Assembly: GCA_036504815.1 (NCBI GenBank)
Contig: DASXUN010000030.1
Span: 62,001 to 126,000, forward strand
DNA: 64,000 bases
DNA from: Gemmatimonadaceae bacterium
Lineage (GTDB): Bacteria; Gemmatimonadota; Gemmatimonadetes; Gemmatimonadales; Gemmatimonadaceae
Reading direction: 5' to 3'
Part shown: piece after piece, positions 35,875-43,644 of the stretch
How positions within the stretch are numbered: the first letter of the stretch is position 1
Layout: every line of letters begins with the position of its first letter
The notes under the pieces: model-generated
Databases searched by the model: none
What the model saw: only the letters and a program-made list of their open reading frames with translations
What the model was told of the DNA's origin: nothing
Program-made: the position numbers and the translations under genes

Positions 35875-37425
35875 CTAGAGCAGCCCCGCCAGCAGCGTGT
35901 CGTTGTCCGGCGTGCTCCCGATGCGCTTGATGAGCCACTCCATGCCGGCCTGTGGCGGCATCTGCTGGAGCCCGCGGCGCAAACTGTAGATGGCATCGAG
36001 CTGGCCGGGCTTGTAGAGCTTCTCCTCGCGCCGCGTGCCGGAACTCGCGATGTCGAACGCGGGGAAGATGCGCTTCTCCGACAGTCCGCGGTCGAGCTTG
36101 ATCTCGCAGTTGCCGGTCCCCTTGAACTCCTCGAAGATCACGTCGTCCATGCGCGATCCCGTCTCGACCAGCGCCGTCGCGATGATCGTCAGCGAGCCGC
36201 CCCCGTTTTCCGGGGCGATATTGCGCGCCGAGCCGAAGAACGCCTTGGGTTTCGCCATCGCCGAGGTGTCGAGGCCGCCCGACATCGTGCGACCGGTGCC
36301 GCGCTCGGCGGTATTGTGCGCCCGCGCCATGCGCGTGAGCGAGTCGAGCACGATCACCACGTCCTTGCCCAGCTCCACCAGGCGGCGCGCCCGCTCGAGC
36401 ACCATCTCGGTGACTTCGACGTGGCGCCGCGCCGGCTGGTCGAACGAAGACGCGATCACTTCACCCACGCCCCACGAGATGGCTTCGCTCACTTCCTCGG
36501 GCCGTTCGTCCACGAGCAGGATGAGCAGCGTGGCGTCGGGATGCTTGAGGGCCACGCCCTCGGTGATGGCCTGCAGCAGCATCGTCTTGCCGGCGCGCGC
36601 CGGTGCCACGATGAGCGCGCGCTGGCCGTAGCCGATCGGCGCGATCAGGTCGATGCAGCGCCGCGTCAGCTCCGGGCCGACGCGTGCGGGGCGTCCCGTC
36701 TCGAGCGTCAGGCGCCGGTCGGGATAGCTCGCCGTCAGTGAGGCAAAGTCCGGACGGCGCACCGCCTCGAGCGGGTCGTGGCCGTTGATGGACAGAATGT
36801 CCACGCACGTCGGACGGCCGCGATGGTCGCGCCCCGTGGTGGCCTTCACCAGATCGGACTTGCGCAGCCCGAATTGCCGGGCGAGGAATGATGGCACGTA
36901 CGCGTCGCCCTGGTCCTCGAGGTAGCTCGCCCCCGCGCGCCGGATGAAACCGGCGTCGCGCGACGGGTCGTACCAGCCGGACGTCTCGCTGTCGGCGACA
37001 ATCGGCTGCGGCGGTGCGCCGCCGCCTGCCGGCTGTCCGTTGGGTTCCACCCCGCCGCGATTGCGGCCCCGATGCCGGCGACCGCGGCGGCCAAAGCGCC
37101 CTTCTCGTCCCTCCCGCCCTTCGCGTCCCTCGCGCCGGTGTTCGAAGGGCGGTCGGCTGGCGCCGTTGCCGTCGGGGCTTCCTGCCTCCACCGGTGAGGT
37201 GGGGGGCGCGCCTTCGAGCGGGGCTGCCGGAGCCGACGGCGCTTCTGCCGACGTCTCTACTGGCGCAGGGTCCGCTGGGGCAGCGGGGGCCTCGAGTGCC
37301 GCTGGCGCATCAGGCGCTGCGGAGTCGAGGTACGGATCGGGCTCGGCCGAAGTGGATTCGGGAGCGGTCTGCCCGCGCGAACGCGTGGGGCGGCCGCGAC
37401 GGCGAGGACGACGATTCTCGGCCAT
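35875..37425 (-). CDS. rho: Transcription termination factor Rho with long disordered N-terminal region
   Basis: RNA helicase that ends transcription. The 516-residue product is longer than the 419 residues of E. coli Rho because of the first 150: an Arg-rich start, an Ala/Pro/Glu region, then an E-G-R repeat and Arg/Gly tracts. The RNA-binding OSB-like fold follows, then the ATPase: Walker A P-A-R-A-G-K-T-M-L near residue 285, V-D-E-R-P-E-E-V, D-S-L-T-R-M-A-R-A-x-N and G-G-S-L-T-I-I-A-T-A-L-V-E-T-G-S. All are normal. Basic low-complexity inserts of this kind in Rho of other phyla help RNA binding. A leader of up to 428 bases precedes the gene. Confidence 0.97.
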   Translation of the reverse strand: MAENRRPRRRGRPTRSRGQTAPESTSAEPDPYLDSAAPDAPAALEAPAAPADPAPVETSAEAPSAPAAPLEGAPPTSPVEAGSPDGNGASRPPFEHRREGREGREGREGRFGRRGRRHRGRNRGGVEPNGQPAGGGAPPQPIVADSETSGWYDPSRDAGFIRRAGASYLEDQGDAYVPSFLARQFGLRKSDLVKATTGRDHRGRPTCVDILSINGHDPLEAVRRPDFASLTASYPDRRLTLETGRPARVGPELTRRCIDLIAPIGYGQRALIVAPARAGKTMLLQAITEGVALKHPDATLLILLVDERPEEVSEAISWGVGEVIASSFDQPARRHVEVTEMVLERARRLVELGKDVVIVLDSLTRMARAHNTAERGTGRTMSGGLDTSAMAKPKAFFGSARNIAPENGGGSLTIIATALVETGSRMDDVIFEEFKGTGNCEIKLDRGLSEKRIFPAFDIASSGTRREEKLYKPGQLDAIYSLRRGLQQMPPQAGMEWLIKRIGSTPDNDTLLAGLL

Positions 37426-37853
37426 GCGTCAGTATGTGGTGTTGATGCGAAACGATAGGGGTCCGCTCCGCGTACACGCGGGCCGACCAAGAATGGGAGT
37501 GGGCACTCCGACAGCTTCCTCTGGGACAGGGCCCGTGACTTCCACGGACCGCGCGCGCCATGGCGCGCCAACGTGCAAACCTTCGATGAATACGGACGAG
37601 ATTGGGCGCGCGGGGCGCCTCGGCATCCCAGGCCACGGAACGTCACGGGGCCCGGCAGGATCCAACGGACACACCGTCACTCGCGGCGCCGAGCGCCGGA
37701 GTCGCATGCCGCGACAGGCGGCAGAGGCGGAGGGGTGCGTTCACCGGCGTGCGCAACGCGCAGGCCAAGTGAAGTGGAGTATGGTGGGGTCCCTCCCTTC
37801 GCGCAACCCTCCGGTGCCCCGCCTTTCCGGATGAAGCGCATAAATTGGGAGCG
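37426..37853 (-). promoter_or_regulatory. Long structured region upstream of rho
   Basis: No convincing gene is seen in this 428-base gap between rho and the divergent gene at 37854. It holds a hairpin near 37462-37490 (5-bp CCGCG stem, extended by GGTC/GACC) and a perfect 16-base palindrome at 37553-37568. A frame of 92 codons ends four bases before rho but uses rare T/A-ending codons and looks non-coding. rho is autoregulated through its leader in E. coli, so a regulatory leader is a reasonable guess. A CATACT box five bases from the rho ATG is an alternative, leaderless start. Confidence 0.3.
37841..37846 (+). promoter_or_regulatory. Candidate -10 box for the gene at 37854
   Basis: TAAATT ends seven bases before the ATG. 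The bases between (GGGAGCG) could also act as a ribosome site, so leaderless start is not certain. Confidence 0.3.
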
Positions 37854-38438
37854 ATGACCAACCCGGCTCACACGCTGTCCCGGCTTACGGCGATCGTCGA
37901 TGCCTACAAGGGACACCACGACGTACCCCGGCTGCTCGGCGAGCTGCAGGCGCTGGCTGACGCGTCGCCCACGGACGAACTCTTCGCCGCGGCCGACGCG
38001 CACGCCGCCCTGCCCGAGGTGCTCGGTCCGCTGATGGAGGTTGTCGTGGCGCGCGAGCCGCTGCACGCCCGCGCGCTGGTGCGCCTCGCGAACGCGTACT
38101 GGCTCAGCGGCCGGGGGCCCGACGTGGTCGGCGAACTCGCGTCGCGGGCCATCAGCGCCGATCCCGCGCATCGCGGCGGCTGGCACCTCTGGGCGCTGAC
38201 GGAAACCGACCCGCGGGCGCGCATGAACCGCTGGCTGCAAGTGACGGAACGCTTTCCCGAGGATGACCTCGCGCGCGCGAATCTTGCCGACAACGCCGCC
38301 TCCGTCGGCACCACCGAAGACGATCCCGTCGCCATCAAGCTGGCCCTCGAGACATTTGCGGCGCTGCGTCGCACCGCGCCGCATCCGGCGCAACGCGAGG
38401 CAATCGACCGCGCCATCGAGGCACTGCGCGGTCGCTAG
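37854..38438 (+). CDS. Tetratricopeptide-like helical protein, function unknown
   Basis: A 194-residue soluble protein made of helices, rich in Ala, Leu and Arg. Segments such as A-R-A-L-V-R-L-A-N-A-Y-W and A-D-P-A-H-R-G-G-W-H-L-W have the spacing of TPR-like helical pairs, but no repeat is strict. I do not recognise the family. It runs away from rho and towards the deacetylase gene; ends of the two are 33 bases apart. Confidence 0.6.
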   Translation: MTNPAHTLSRLTAIVDAYKGHHDVPRLLGELQALADASPTDELFAAADAHAALPEVLGPLMEVVVAREPLHARALVRLANAYWLSGRGPDVVGELASRAISADPAHRGGWHLWALTETDPRARMNRWLQVTERFPEDDLARANLADNAASVGTTEDDPVAIKLALETFAALRRTAPHPAQREAIDRAIEALRGR

Positions 38439-38471
38439 AGTGTCCGCCGCGCGCGATGCCGCGCGCCACCG

Positions 38472-39365
38472 CTAGCGTGGACGGAAACGCCGAGGCTCGA
38501 TGTCGTCGAGCAGCTTCGCGAGATTGTTGCCGACCACCTGCGTTCGCGGAATCTCCAGCGGGTTGAATCCCGGTCCGTACGGTGTGCCCTGCAGGGCGCC
38601 CGTGACTTCGAGGATCGCGTCATGGCGATAGGCGGTGGTGCGTCCCGACCTGGCGTCGGTCCAGGTGCCGGCGCGTGCCAGCGCGTGATTCCTCGGCCAG
38701 AGACCCTGCGGGAGGGCGAAGGTTCGCACCCGATAGCCCGCCACGGCGGAGTCGATCGCCAGCGCGCCGCGGGCAATCTGCTCCTGAACCATCGCCTCGC
38801 TGAACCTGTTGAGCTGGCCATGCCACAGCGTGTGGTTGCACAACTCGAAGCCCTGCGCCGCGAGCCAGCGCACCTTCGACAGGCGCCATTCCGACTTCTG
38901 CCCGTCGATTCCCTTGTCGCCGAAGAACGCGTGGCCCGCCTTGGCGGCCGGCAGCAGGCAGAATGTCGCGCGCGGCTTCCAGTCCGGATGTTTCCGGCTG
39001 AAGTCGAGCCAGATGCCGACCGCGCTGTTCGGGTCGATCGTGAGCTTGCCCTGCTGTTCGATGTAGGAGAACTGGCCCGGCGACGCGTCGTCGAACGTGA
39101 AGACCACCGGCGACGTTCCGCCGGGGATGTCGAACTGCCGGTCGACCAGCTGGGCCACCGTGATGGGGCGGTAGCCGCGATCGTACAGGAGCTGCAGGTC
39201 GCGGCGAAACCCGTCACGCGAACGCTTCCACCGGCTGTCGCTGTCGCCGATGAGGTGGTACTGCAGGATCGGGACCTTGTACGGGAGCGACGGCGCGGTC
39301 GCCTGGGCCAGCACGGGAGACGCCCACCACACTGCGGCCAGCGCGAAGATTCGGATGCAACGCAT
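38472..39365 (-). CDS. Exported polysaccharide deacetylase-like protein
   Basis: A 297-residue protein with a signal peptide ending near V-L-A-Q. The NodB-like fold is indicated by I-L-Q-Y-H near residue 33, V-F-T-F-D-D-A-S near 88 (the metal-binding Asp pair) and C-N-H-T-L-W-H-G near 176, which supplies the two metal His. A further long loop with W-L-D-F-S-R-K-H-P-D-W lies between. Such enzymes remove acetyl groups from cell-wall or capsule glycans. A TAGAAT box stands eight bases before the ATG. Confidence 0.82.
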   Translation of the reverse strand: MRCIRIFALAAVWWASPVLAQATAPSLPYKVPILQYHLIGDSDSRWKRSRDGFRRDLQLLYDRGYRPITVAQLVDRQFDIPGGTSPVVFTFDDASPGQFSYIEQQGKLTIDPNSAVGIWLDFSRKHPDWKPRATFCLLPAAKAGHAFFGDKGIDGQKSEWRLSKVRWLAAQGFELCNHTLWHGQLNRFSEAMVQEQIARGALAIDSAVAGYRVRTFALPQGLWPRNHALARAGTWTDARSGRTTAYRHDAILEVTGALQGTPYGPGFNPLEIPRTQVVGNNLAKLLDDIEPRRFRPR

Positions 39366-39373
39366 GATCCCGA

Positions 39374-39379
39374 ATTCTA
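39374..39379 (-). promoter_or_regulatory. Candidate -10 box for the deacetylase gene
   Basis: On the minus strand TAGAAT ends eight bases before the ATG at 39365, with no ribosome site between. Confidence 0.4.
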
Positions 39380-39415
39380 GCGGCGTGCACGCTCCAATCA
39401 GTAGCGCGGCCGCCG

Positions 39416-40666
39416 CTAGCCGAGCACGCCGGGCATCGCGCCAGGCAGGCAGCCGGGAAAGAGCGACTCGAGCGACGTCGCGCCAAGGTGCTTGACGGCG
39501 ACTTCGGCGAATACCGCGCGGAAGTCCGTCGTCAGCGCCAGGTCGCGCCCCTCGTACAGCTGTTCGGGGGCGAGCCCCGGCCAGCGCCCATGCACACGGC
39601 GACCGTTCACCGACCCGCCGATGACGAACATCGCTCCCGCGTGTCCGTGATCGGTGCCCCCGCTGCCGTTCTGCCGCGCCATGCGCCCGAATTCGGACAT
39701 CGTCACGATCACGACATCCTGCATGCGATCGCCGAGGTCGGTGGCGAGCTCGGCGATGGACGCCCCGAAGTCGGCGAGCCGCTGGGCCAGCTGTCCAGTG
39801 GCCGCGCCCTGATTGACGTGCGTATCCCAGCCGCCGACGTCCGCAAACGCGATCTCCAAGCCGACGCCGGACTTGATCAGCTGCGCGATCGAGAGCAGGC
39901 GCTGTCCGAACTGCGTCGCGGGGTATGCAGCCCCGTTCTCGGGCTGATAGCGCTGCGGATTCGCCGCGCGCAGCATCTTCACCGCCTCGAACATCTCGGT
40001 GCCGGTGCCGTGGATCAGGTCGGCCGACCCGGTGCGATAAAGCGCTTCGAGTTGGGCAGCCTGCGTGCCACCGCCGCGCACCGTGAACTCCGCCACCGAG
40101 TTCATGGCGACCGTCGGGGCGCTTCCTTGGAGCACGCGGGGGGTCTGCGGCGTCATCGCGACCGCGCGGAACGGACTTGGCGTGCATGCTTCGCACGTTC
40201 CCGACGTCGCGAGGTACCGGTTCAACCAGCCATCGCTCGTCCCCTTGTTGTCGGGCGTCGCGCTCTCCATGTAGTCCTGCGCGTCGAAGTGCGACCGCGT
40301 CGCGCTCGGGCTCCCCACCGCGTGGATGGGCGCCAGCAGGCCGCGATCCCAGAGCGGCTTGAGCGGCGCCAGCGCCGGATGCAGCCCGAAGAAGCCATCG
40401 AGGTCCAGGGCCCCCGCCTCTCCCGCGGCGCGGGACGGCGGGGCGATGGCAATGGCGGGACGCAACCCGTAGTACGCGCGCTCGCCGAATGGCACCACGA
40501 CGTTCAACGCGTCGGCCGCGCCACGCTGGAAGAGGCAGATCAGCACCTTGCCCTTGGCGGCCCGAGGCAGCTCCATGCCCAGAACCGTGCGGCGCAGGAA
40601 GCTCGGGCTCAGTCCCATCGTCACGAGCGCGAGGGCGGAGTTTCGAACGAAGACGCGGCGATGCAT
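39416..40666 (-). CDS. DUF1501 family exported protein
   Basis: A 416-residue protein with a twin-arginine-like start (R-R-V-F-V-R-N-S-A). The DUF1501 fold is related to sulfatases/alkaline phosphatases: C-L-F-Q-R-G-A-A-D near residue 45, F-D-A-Q-D near 115, V-G-G-W-D-T-H near 285 and S-E-F-G-R-M-A-R-Q-N-G-S-G-G-T-D-H-G near 335. Function is unknown; the family nearly always follows a DUF1800 gene, as it does here. Its ribosome site GGAGG overlaps the stop codon of the upstream gene. Confidence 0.9.
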   Translation of the reverse strand: MHRRVFVRNSALALVTMGLSPSFLRRTVLGMELPRAAKGKVLICLFQRGAADALNVVVPFGERAYYGLRPAIAIAPPSRAAGEAGALDLDGFFGLHPALAPLKPLWDRGLLAPIHAVGSPSATRSHFDAQDYMESATPDNKGTSDGWLNRYLATSGTCEACTPSPFRAVAMTPQTPRVLQGSAPTVAMNSVAEFTVRGGGTQAAQLEALYRTGSADLIHGTGTEMFEAVKMLRAANPQRYQPENGAAYPATQFGQRLLSIAQLIKSGVGLEIAFADVGGWDTHVNQGAATGQLAQRLADFGASIAELATDLGDRMQDVVIVTMSEFGRMARQNGSGGTDHGHAGAMFVIGGSVNGRRVHGRWPGLAPEQLYEGRDLALTTDFRAVFAEVAVKHLGATSLESLFPGCLPGAMPGVLG

Positions 40667-40671
40667 GGGGG

Positions 40672-42396
40672 CTACCTCCGTTGGAACTCGGGACTGCCCA
40701 GCGCGAGCCCGATCAGCTGGGGCAGCGCGCGCAGCGGCGGCAGCGTGGCGGCGGTGTCGAGCAGCGGATTCTTGCCGGTGAGGAGGACGGCACGCGTCAC
40801 GCTCGAGACGTCGCCGCCAAGGAATGCCGTCACCACGGCGTCCACCTGTACATCGCGCGCCGCCTGCCGCAGCATGTCGGCGCCTGGAAGCGACAGCGGA
40901 TTGGCGCCCGGCACCCGGCCCGCGGCAACGAGGAGCCCGAAATTGATCCGGTTCAGGATGGCACCGGTGCCGAGCCATCCGTCCGCGGTCTCCGGCCAGC
41001 CGTCCGGCGTCTGGCGACCGTAGACCGGCTGACCCAGGCCGGCGACGAGCTGCGCCGTGCGAACGGAACGATCCGGCGGCGCGTCCAGCGCGCGCAACGT
41101 GCTGATCACCACTTCGAACGGCGATTTCACTTTGGCACGATAGGCCTCCCGCGAGAAGAACTCCGGACTCGTCACGATGGTCCGCACGACCTCGCGGAGG
41201 TCGCCATCGGTGCGCAGGAAGGTCGCCGCCGCGCGGTCCACGAGGGTCTGGCTCGGCGTATCGCTCACGAATCGGCGCGCCAGCTTGAACGCGATGTGGT
41301 GTGCCGTGCTCGGATGCCGCGCCACGATGTCGAGCAGCTCTTCGCCGTCCTCGATGCCGCGCCCCGCCCTCAGCCGGTGGCCAAGCACCTGTTTCTCGCC
41401 GGCGTCGTGCATGAACGGCGTGAAGGTGAAACTGCCGCCCTGACGCGGCCCCGCGATCGTCCAGCCGGTGAGCGCCCGGGCGGCGTTGATCACATCCTGC
41501 TGCGTGTAGCCGCCGTCCACGCCCAGCGTGTGCAGTTCGAGGAGCTCTCGACCGTAGTTCTCATTGAGACCGGCGCGGAGACGGCGCTGCGCCTGCGGCG
41601 CGACGGGCGACGACGGGTTGGCGGCGGCCGGAAACCGCCGCGGCACGGCGCGGCGCGCGATTGGCGCGTTGACGCCATCCAGCCGGGGACGCCCGCTGTC
41701 GGCCGCGCTCTCCCAGTTGTCGAGATAGAAGAGCATCGCGGGACTCTTGGCGACCGCGCCCAGCAGGTCGCGAAACTTGCCCAGCGCGCGCGGCCGGACC
41801 ACGCGGTTCTCGTAGTCGGCCAGATAGTACTGCTCGCGGATCCCCTTGCCGGCAAAGACGGTGAAGTGATTGAGCCAGAAATCGGTCATCACTTCCTGCA
41901 GCTGCCGCTCGCTGAGCAGGGCGCGTCCCACCCGCGTCACCTGCGCCTCCTCGGCGATGCGGCGGACGTTCTGCCGGGCGTGCCGAAGGAGCGCCGAGTC
42001 CTCGCGTGTGAGCGCGCCGGCGTTCCGCGACGAGAGCTGGCTGGCCAACACCCCGGGGTTCTGGTACTCGTTTTCGAGCTGCGCGGCGGTCTTCTGCACG
42101 ACCTCGAACTCGCCGGCCCACTCCTCGGCCTTCGCGTCGTCGATGCGCTCCGGGTGCAGCTGGTCGTCGATCCAGCGGTCGGTGCCCATGGCATGCAGGC
42201 GATCCAGGTCGCCGGGACGCGCGCCGAACGTGAGGCGTGACAGGGCGTGCACGGCCTGCTGGTCCGAGGTCTGGGTGCGCGCCGTGCTGGCGGCGAGCAT
42301 CGACTCCCCGCGCACGACCACGGGCGACGCGACGCGTGTGGACGCGCTGGAGCAGCCGGCAATGACGAGGGCGAAAGCGGGGGCAAGGCGGCGCAT
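40672..42396 (-). CDS. DUF1800 family lipoprotein
   Basis: A 574-residue exported protein with a lipobox (I-A-G-C near residue 15). DUF1800 marks include H-A-L-S-R-L-T-F-G-A-R-P-G-D near residue 50, W-L-N-H-F-T-V-F near 173, N-E-N-Y-G-R-E-L-L-E-L-H-T-L-G-V-D-G-G-Y near 270 (here split by Leu/Asn changes) and a late F-F-S-R-E-A-Y region. Function is unknown; some relatives act in polymer breakdown. It is co-transcribed with the DUF1501 gene five bases away. Confidence 0.9.
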   Translation of the reverse strand: MRRLAPAFALVIAGCSSASTRVASPVVVRGESMLAASTARTQTSDQQAVHALSRLTFGARPGDLDRLHAMGTDRWIDDQLHPERIDDAKAEEWAGEFEVVQKTAAQLENEYQNPGVLASQLSSRNAGALTREDSALLRHARQNVRRIAEEAQVTRVGRALLSERQLQEVMTDFWLNHFTVFAGKGIREQYYLADYENRVVRPRALGKFRDLLGAVAKSPAMLFYLDNWESAADSGRPRLDGVNAPIARRAVPRRFPAAANPSSPVAPQAQRRLRAGLNENYGRELLELHTLGVDGGYTQQDVINAARALTGWTIAGPRQGGSFTFTPFMHDAGEKQVLGHRLRAGRGIEDGEELLDIVARHPSTAHHIAFKLARRFVSDTPSQTLVDRAAATFLRTDGDLREVVRTIVTSPEFFSREAYRAKVKSPFEVVISTLRALDAPPDRSVRTAQLVAGLGQPVYGRQTPDGWPETADGWLGTGAILNRINFGLLVAAGRVPGANPLSLPGADMLRQAARDVQVDAVVTAFLGGDVSSVTRAVLLTGKNPLLDTAATLPPLRALPQLIGLALGSPEFQRR

Positions 42397-42782
42397 GGTC
42401 GGCTCGAGGGGGGACTGCGGAGGGAGACGTCAGCAAACGCCTGCTGTTAATCCGTCGTGTGGCCGCTACCGCGTCAAGACGGACTATACGCCGGCGACGA
42501 GTGACGTGCGTCACGTTGCGCCCGGTGCGGCAGACTGGCCGGGACGCGCTCGCCCGGGCTGAGGCGTTGTGCGTGGAGCATCGCACAGTGCGGCGGTGTA
42601 TGACACGAGCCGGCAGTGCGTCGCGCGCCGATCACAAGCAGCGCGCGGCCGGTGGAAGGTGTGGCATCAGAGGGATCGGGTCCGTCGACGCCGGTTCGTG
42701 ACATCTCCGTGACAGGGCGAGCGTGACGCGGCTCGGTCCTTGCAGGTAATCATCTATGAAGCAGTGCCCCCTTGGAGGAAGT
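42397..42782. other. Intergenic region without a convincing gene
   Basis: The 386 bases between divergent genes hold no coding frame I trust. A near-perfect dyad GTGACG-TG-CGTCAC at 42501-42514 could be a regulator site, and TATACG at 42485 may be a weak -10. Nothing else stands out apart from the ribosome site GGAGG at 42774-42778. Confidence 0.4.
42501..42514. promoter_or_regulatory. Dyad GTGACG-TG-CGTCAC, possible operator
   Basis: Two six-base half-sites in exact inverted order with two bases between, about 105 bases upstream of the DUF1800 start and 270 before the next gene. The half-site resembles those of CRP/FNR-like or bZIP-type factors, but no regulator is seen nearby. Confidence 0.3.
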
Positions 42783-43325
42783 ATGGACGTTCTCGTGATG
42801 GTAGAGGAGCAGCCGCCCGAACACTCGAGCGTGCTGGCGCACGTTAGTTCGGTGCCCTCGCCGCTCACGATGGAGCGTCCGTCACGCGATGTGGTGACGC
42901 TGTACGGCGTTCCGAGCCCCGAGTCCCTCGCGCTCGCGCTGGCGGCAGCCCTTGAATCGCGGCGCTCGGCCGATGACCGTGCCGACACCGTTCGTCACGT
43001 CGGCGTCTGGCCCGAACGCGGCGCCGTCGGCGACGCGGCGTGGCGCGACGAGGAGACCGGCGAACTCGTGACGCGCGATCTCCAGATCCCGCTGGCGGTG
43101 CTCGCGGAGACGGCCCAGGCGTTGCTGCTGGAAGGCGGGCAGGCCATCCGTCGCCTCGTCGGCGGCCTCCGCATGCCCGATTGGCCCGAAGGGACGCGGC
43201 GCGCGGTCTCGTTCTCCTTCACGCCAACACCGGCCTTCGCGTCCGCCGCGACATCCGAAGCGGTCCTCGCCGTGCTGCGCGAGGCCGAAGGGCTGACCTA
43301 CGACCTGGATGCGGACGAGAACTGA
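42783..43325 (+). CDS. Hypothetical soluble protein
   Basis: A 180-residue protein of no family I recognise. It is acidic at both ends, with a central region rich in Ala/Arg/Leu and a Phe/Ser/Thr-rich strand near residue 145. No signal, membrane helix or motif is visible. The start is well supported: GGAGG lies four bases before ATG 42783, better than an in-frame ATG at 42756. It stands alone and ends at a strong terminator. Confidence 0.6.
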   Translation: MDVLVMVEEQPPEHSSVLAHVSSVPSPLTMERPSRDVVTLYGVPSPESLALALAAALESRRSADDRADTVRHVGVWPERGAVGDAAWRDEETGELVTRDLQIPLAVLAETAQALLLEGGQAIRRLVGGLRMPDWPEGTRRAVSFSFTPTPAFASAATSEAVLAVLREAEGLTYDLDADEN

Positions 43326-43343
43326 CTCGATCCGTCGGTTGCG

Positions 43344-43373
43344 CGCGCGGCCCGCCTGATGGCGGGCCGCGCG
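43344..43373 (+). terminator. Strong rho-independent terminator
   Basis: A perfect 13-base-pair GC stem (43344-43356 with 43361-43373) with a TGAT loop, followed by TTCTTATT, 18 bases after the stop of the hypothetical gene. Confidence 0.85.
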
Positions 43374-43382
43374 TTCTTATTG

Positions 43383-43543
43383 CGGAACGAGGAGGGGGTA
43401 GAGGCCCAGGAACGCGGGACGAGAGGTGGAACGAGACGCGCGAGCCAGGTGGTTTCCCTCTCCCGTTCCTGCACTCATTCCACGTCCCCACGCCTCTACC
43501 GCCTCCTCGTTCCGCCCTCGCACCTCATCCCCCTCCTCGTTCC
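43383..43543. repeat. Inverted purine/pyrimidine word-repeat element
   Basis: The first half is purine-rich and the second pyrimidine-rich. Its outer arms 43383-43404 and 43493-43514 are inverted repeats of 22 bases with one mismatch. The word CCTCCTCGTTCC occurs at 43503-43514 and 43532-43543 on the plus strand, and its reverse complement is in the left arm. Inside are more copies of GGAACG-type words. It follows a terminator and sits in a 319-base gap, so it is not needed to end the preceding gene. No transposase or coding frame accompanies it. Confidence 0.6.
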
Positions 43544-43571
43544 CCTACACCCAGGTCAGGGACGCTTACCC

Positions 43572-43577
43572 TTGACG
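43572..43577 (+). promoter_or_regulatory. Candidate -35 box for the EF-G-like gene
   Basis: TTGACG is followed 17 bases later by GATGCT, a weak -10. This is the best promoter-like pair before the gene at 43645. Confidence 0.3.
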
Positions 43578-43644
43578 TTCGCGTGAACTAATTGGATGCT
43601 CCCGTACCTATTAAGCGACGCCGATTTGATCGGCGGAGGGCAGC

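Noticed and set aside
37553-37568. Perfect 16-base GCGCGC palindrome
   Set aside because: As a single site it fits chance in such GC-rich sequence; it is only mentioned as part of the rho upstream region.
37429-37707. A 92-codon frame ending just before rho
   Set aside because: Uses rare A/T-ending codons, has no family, and the region has hairpins more typical of a leader.
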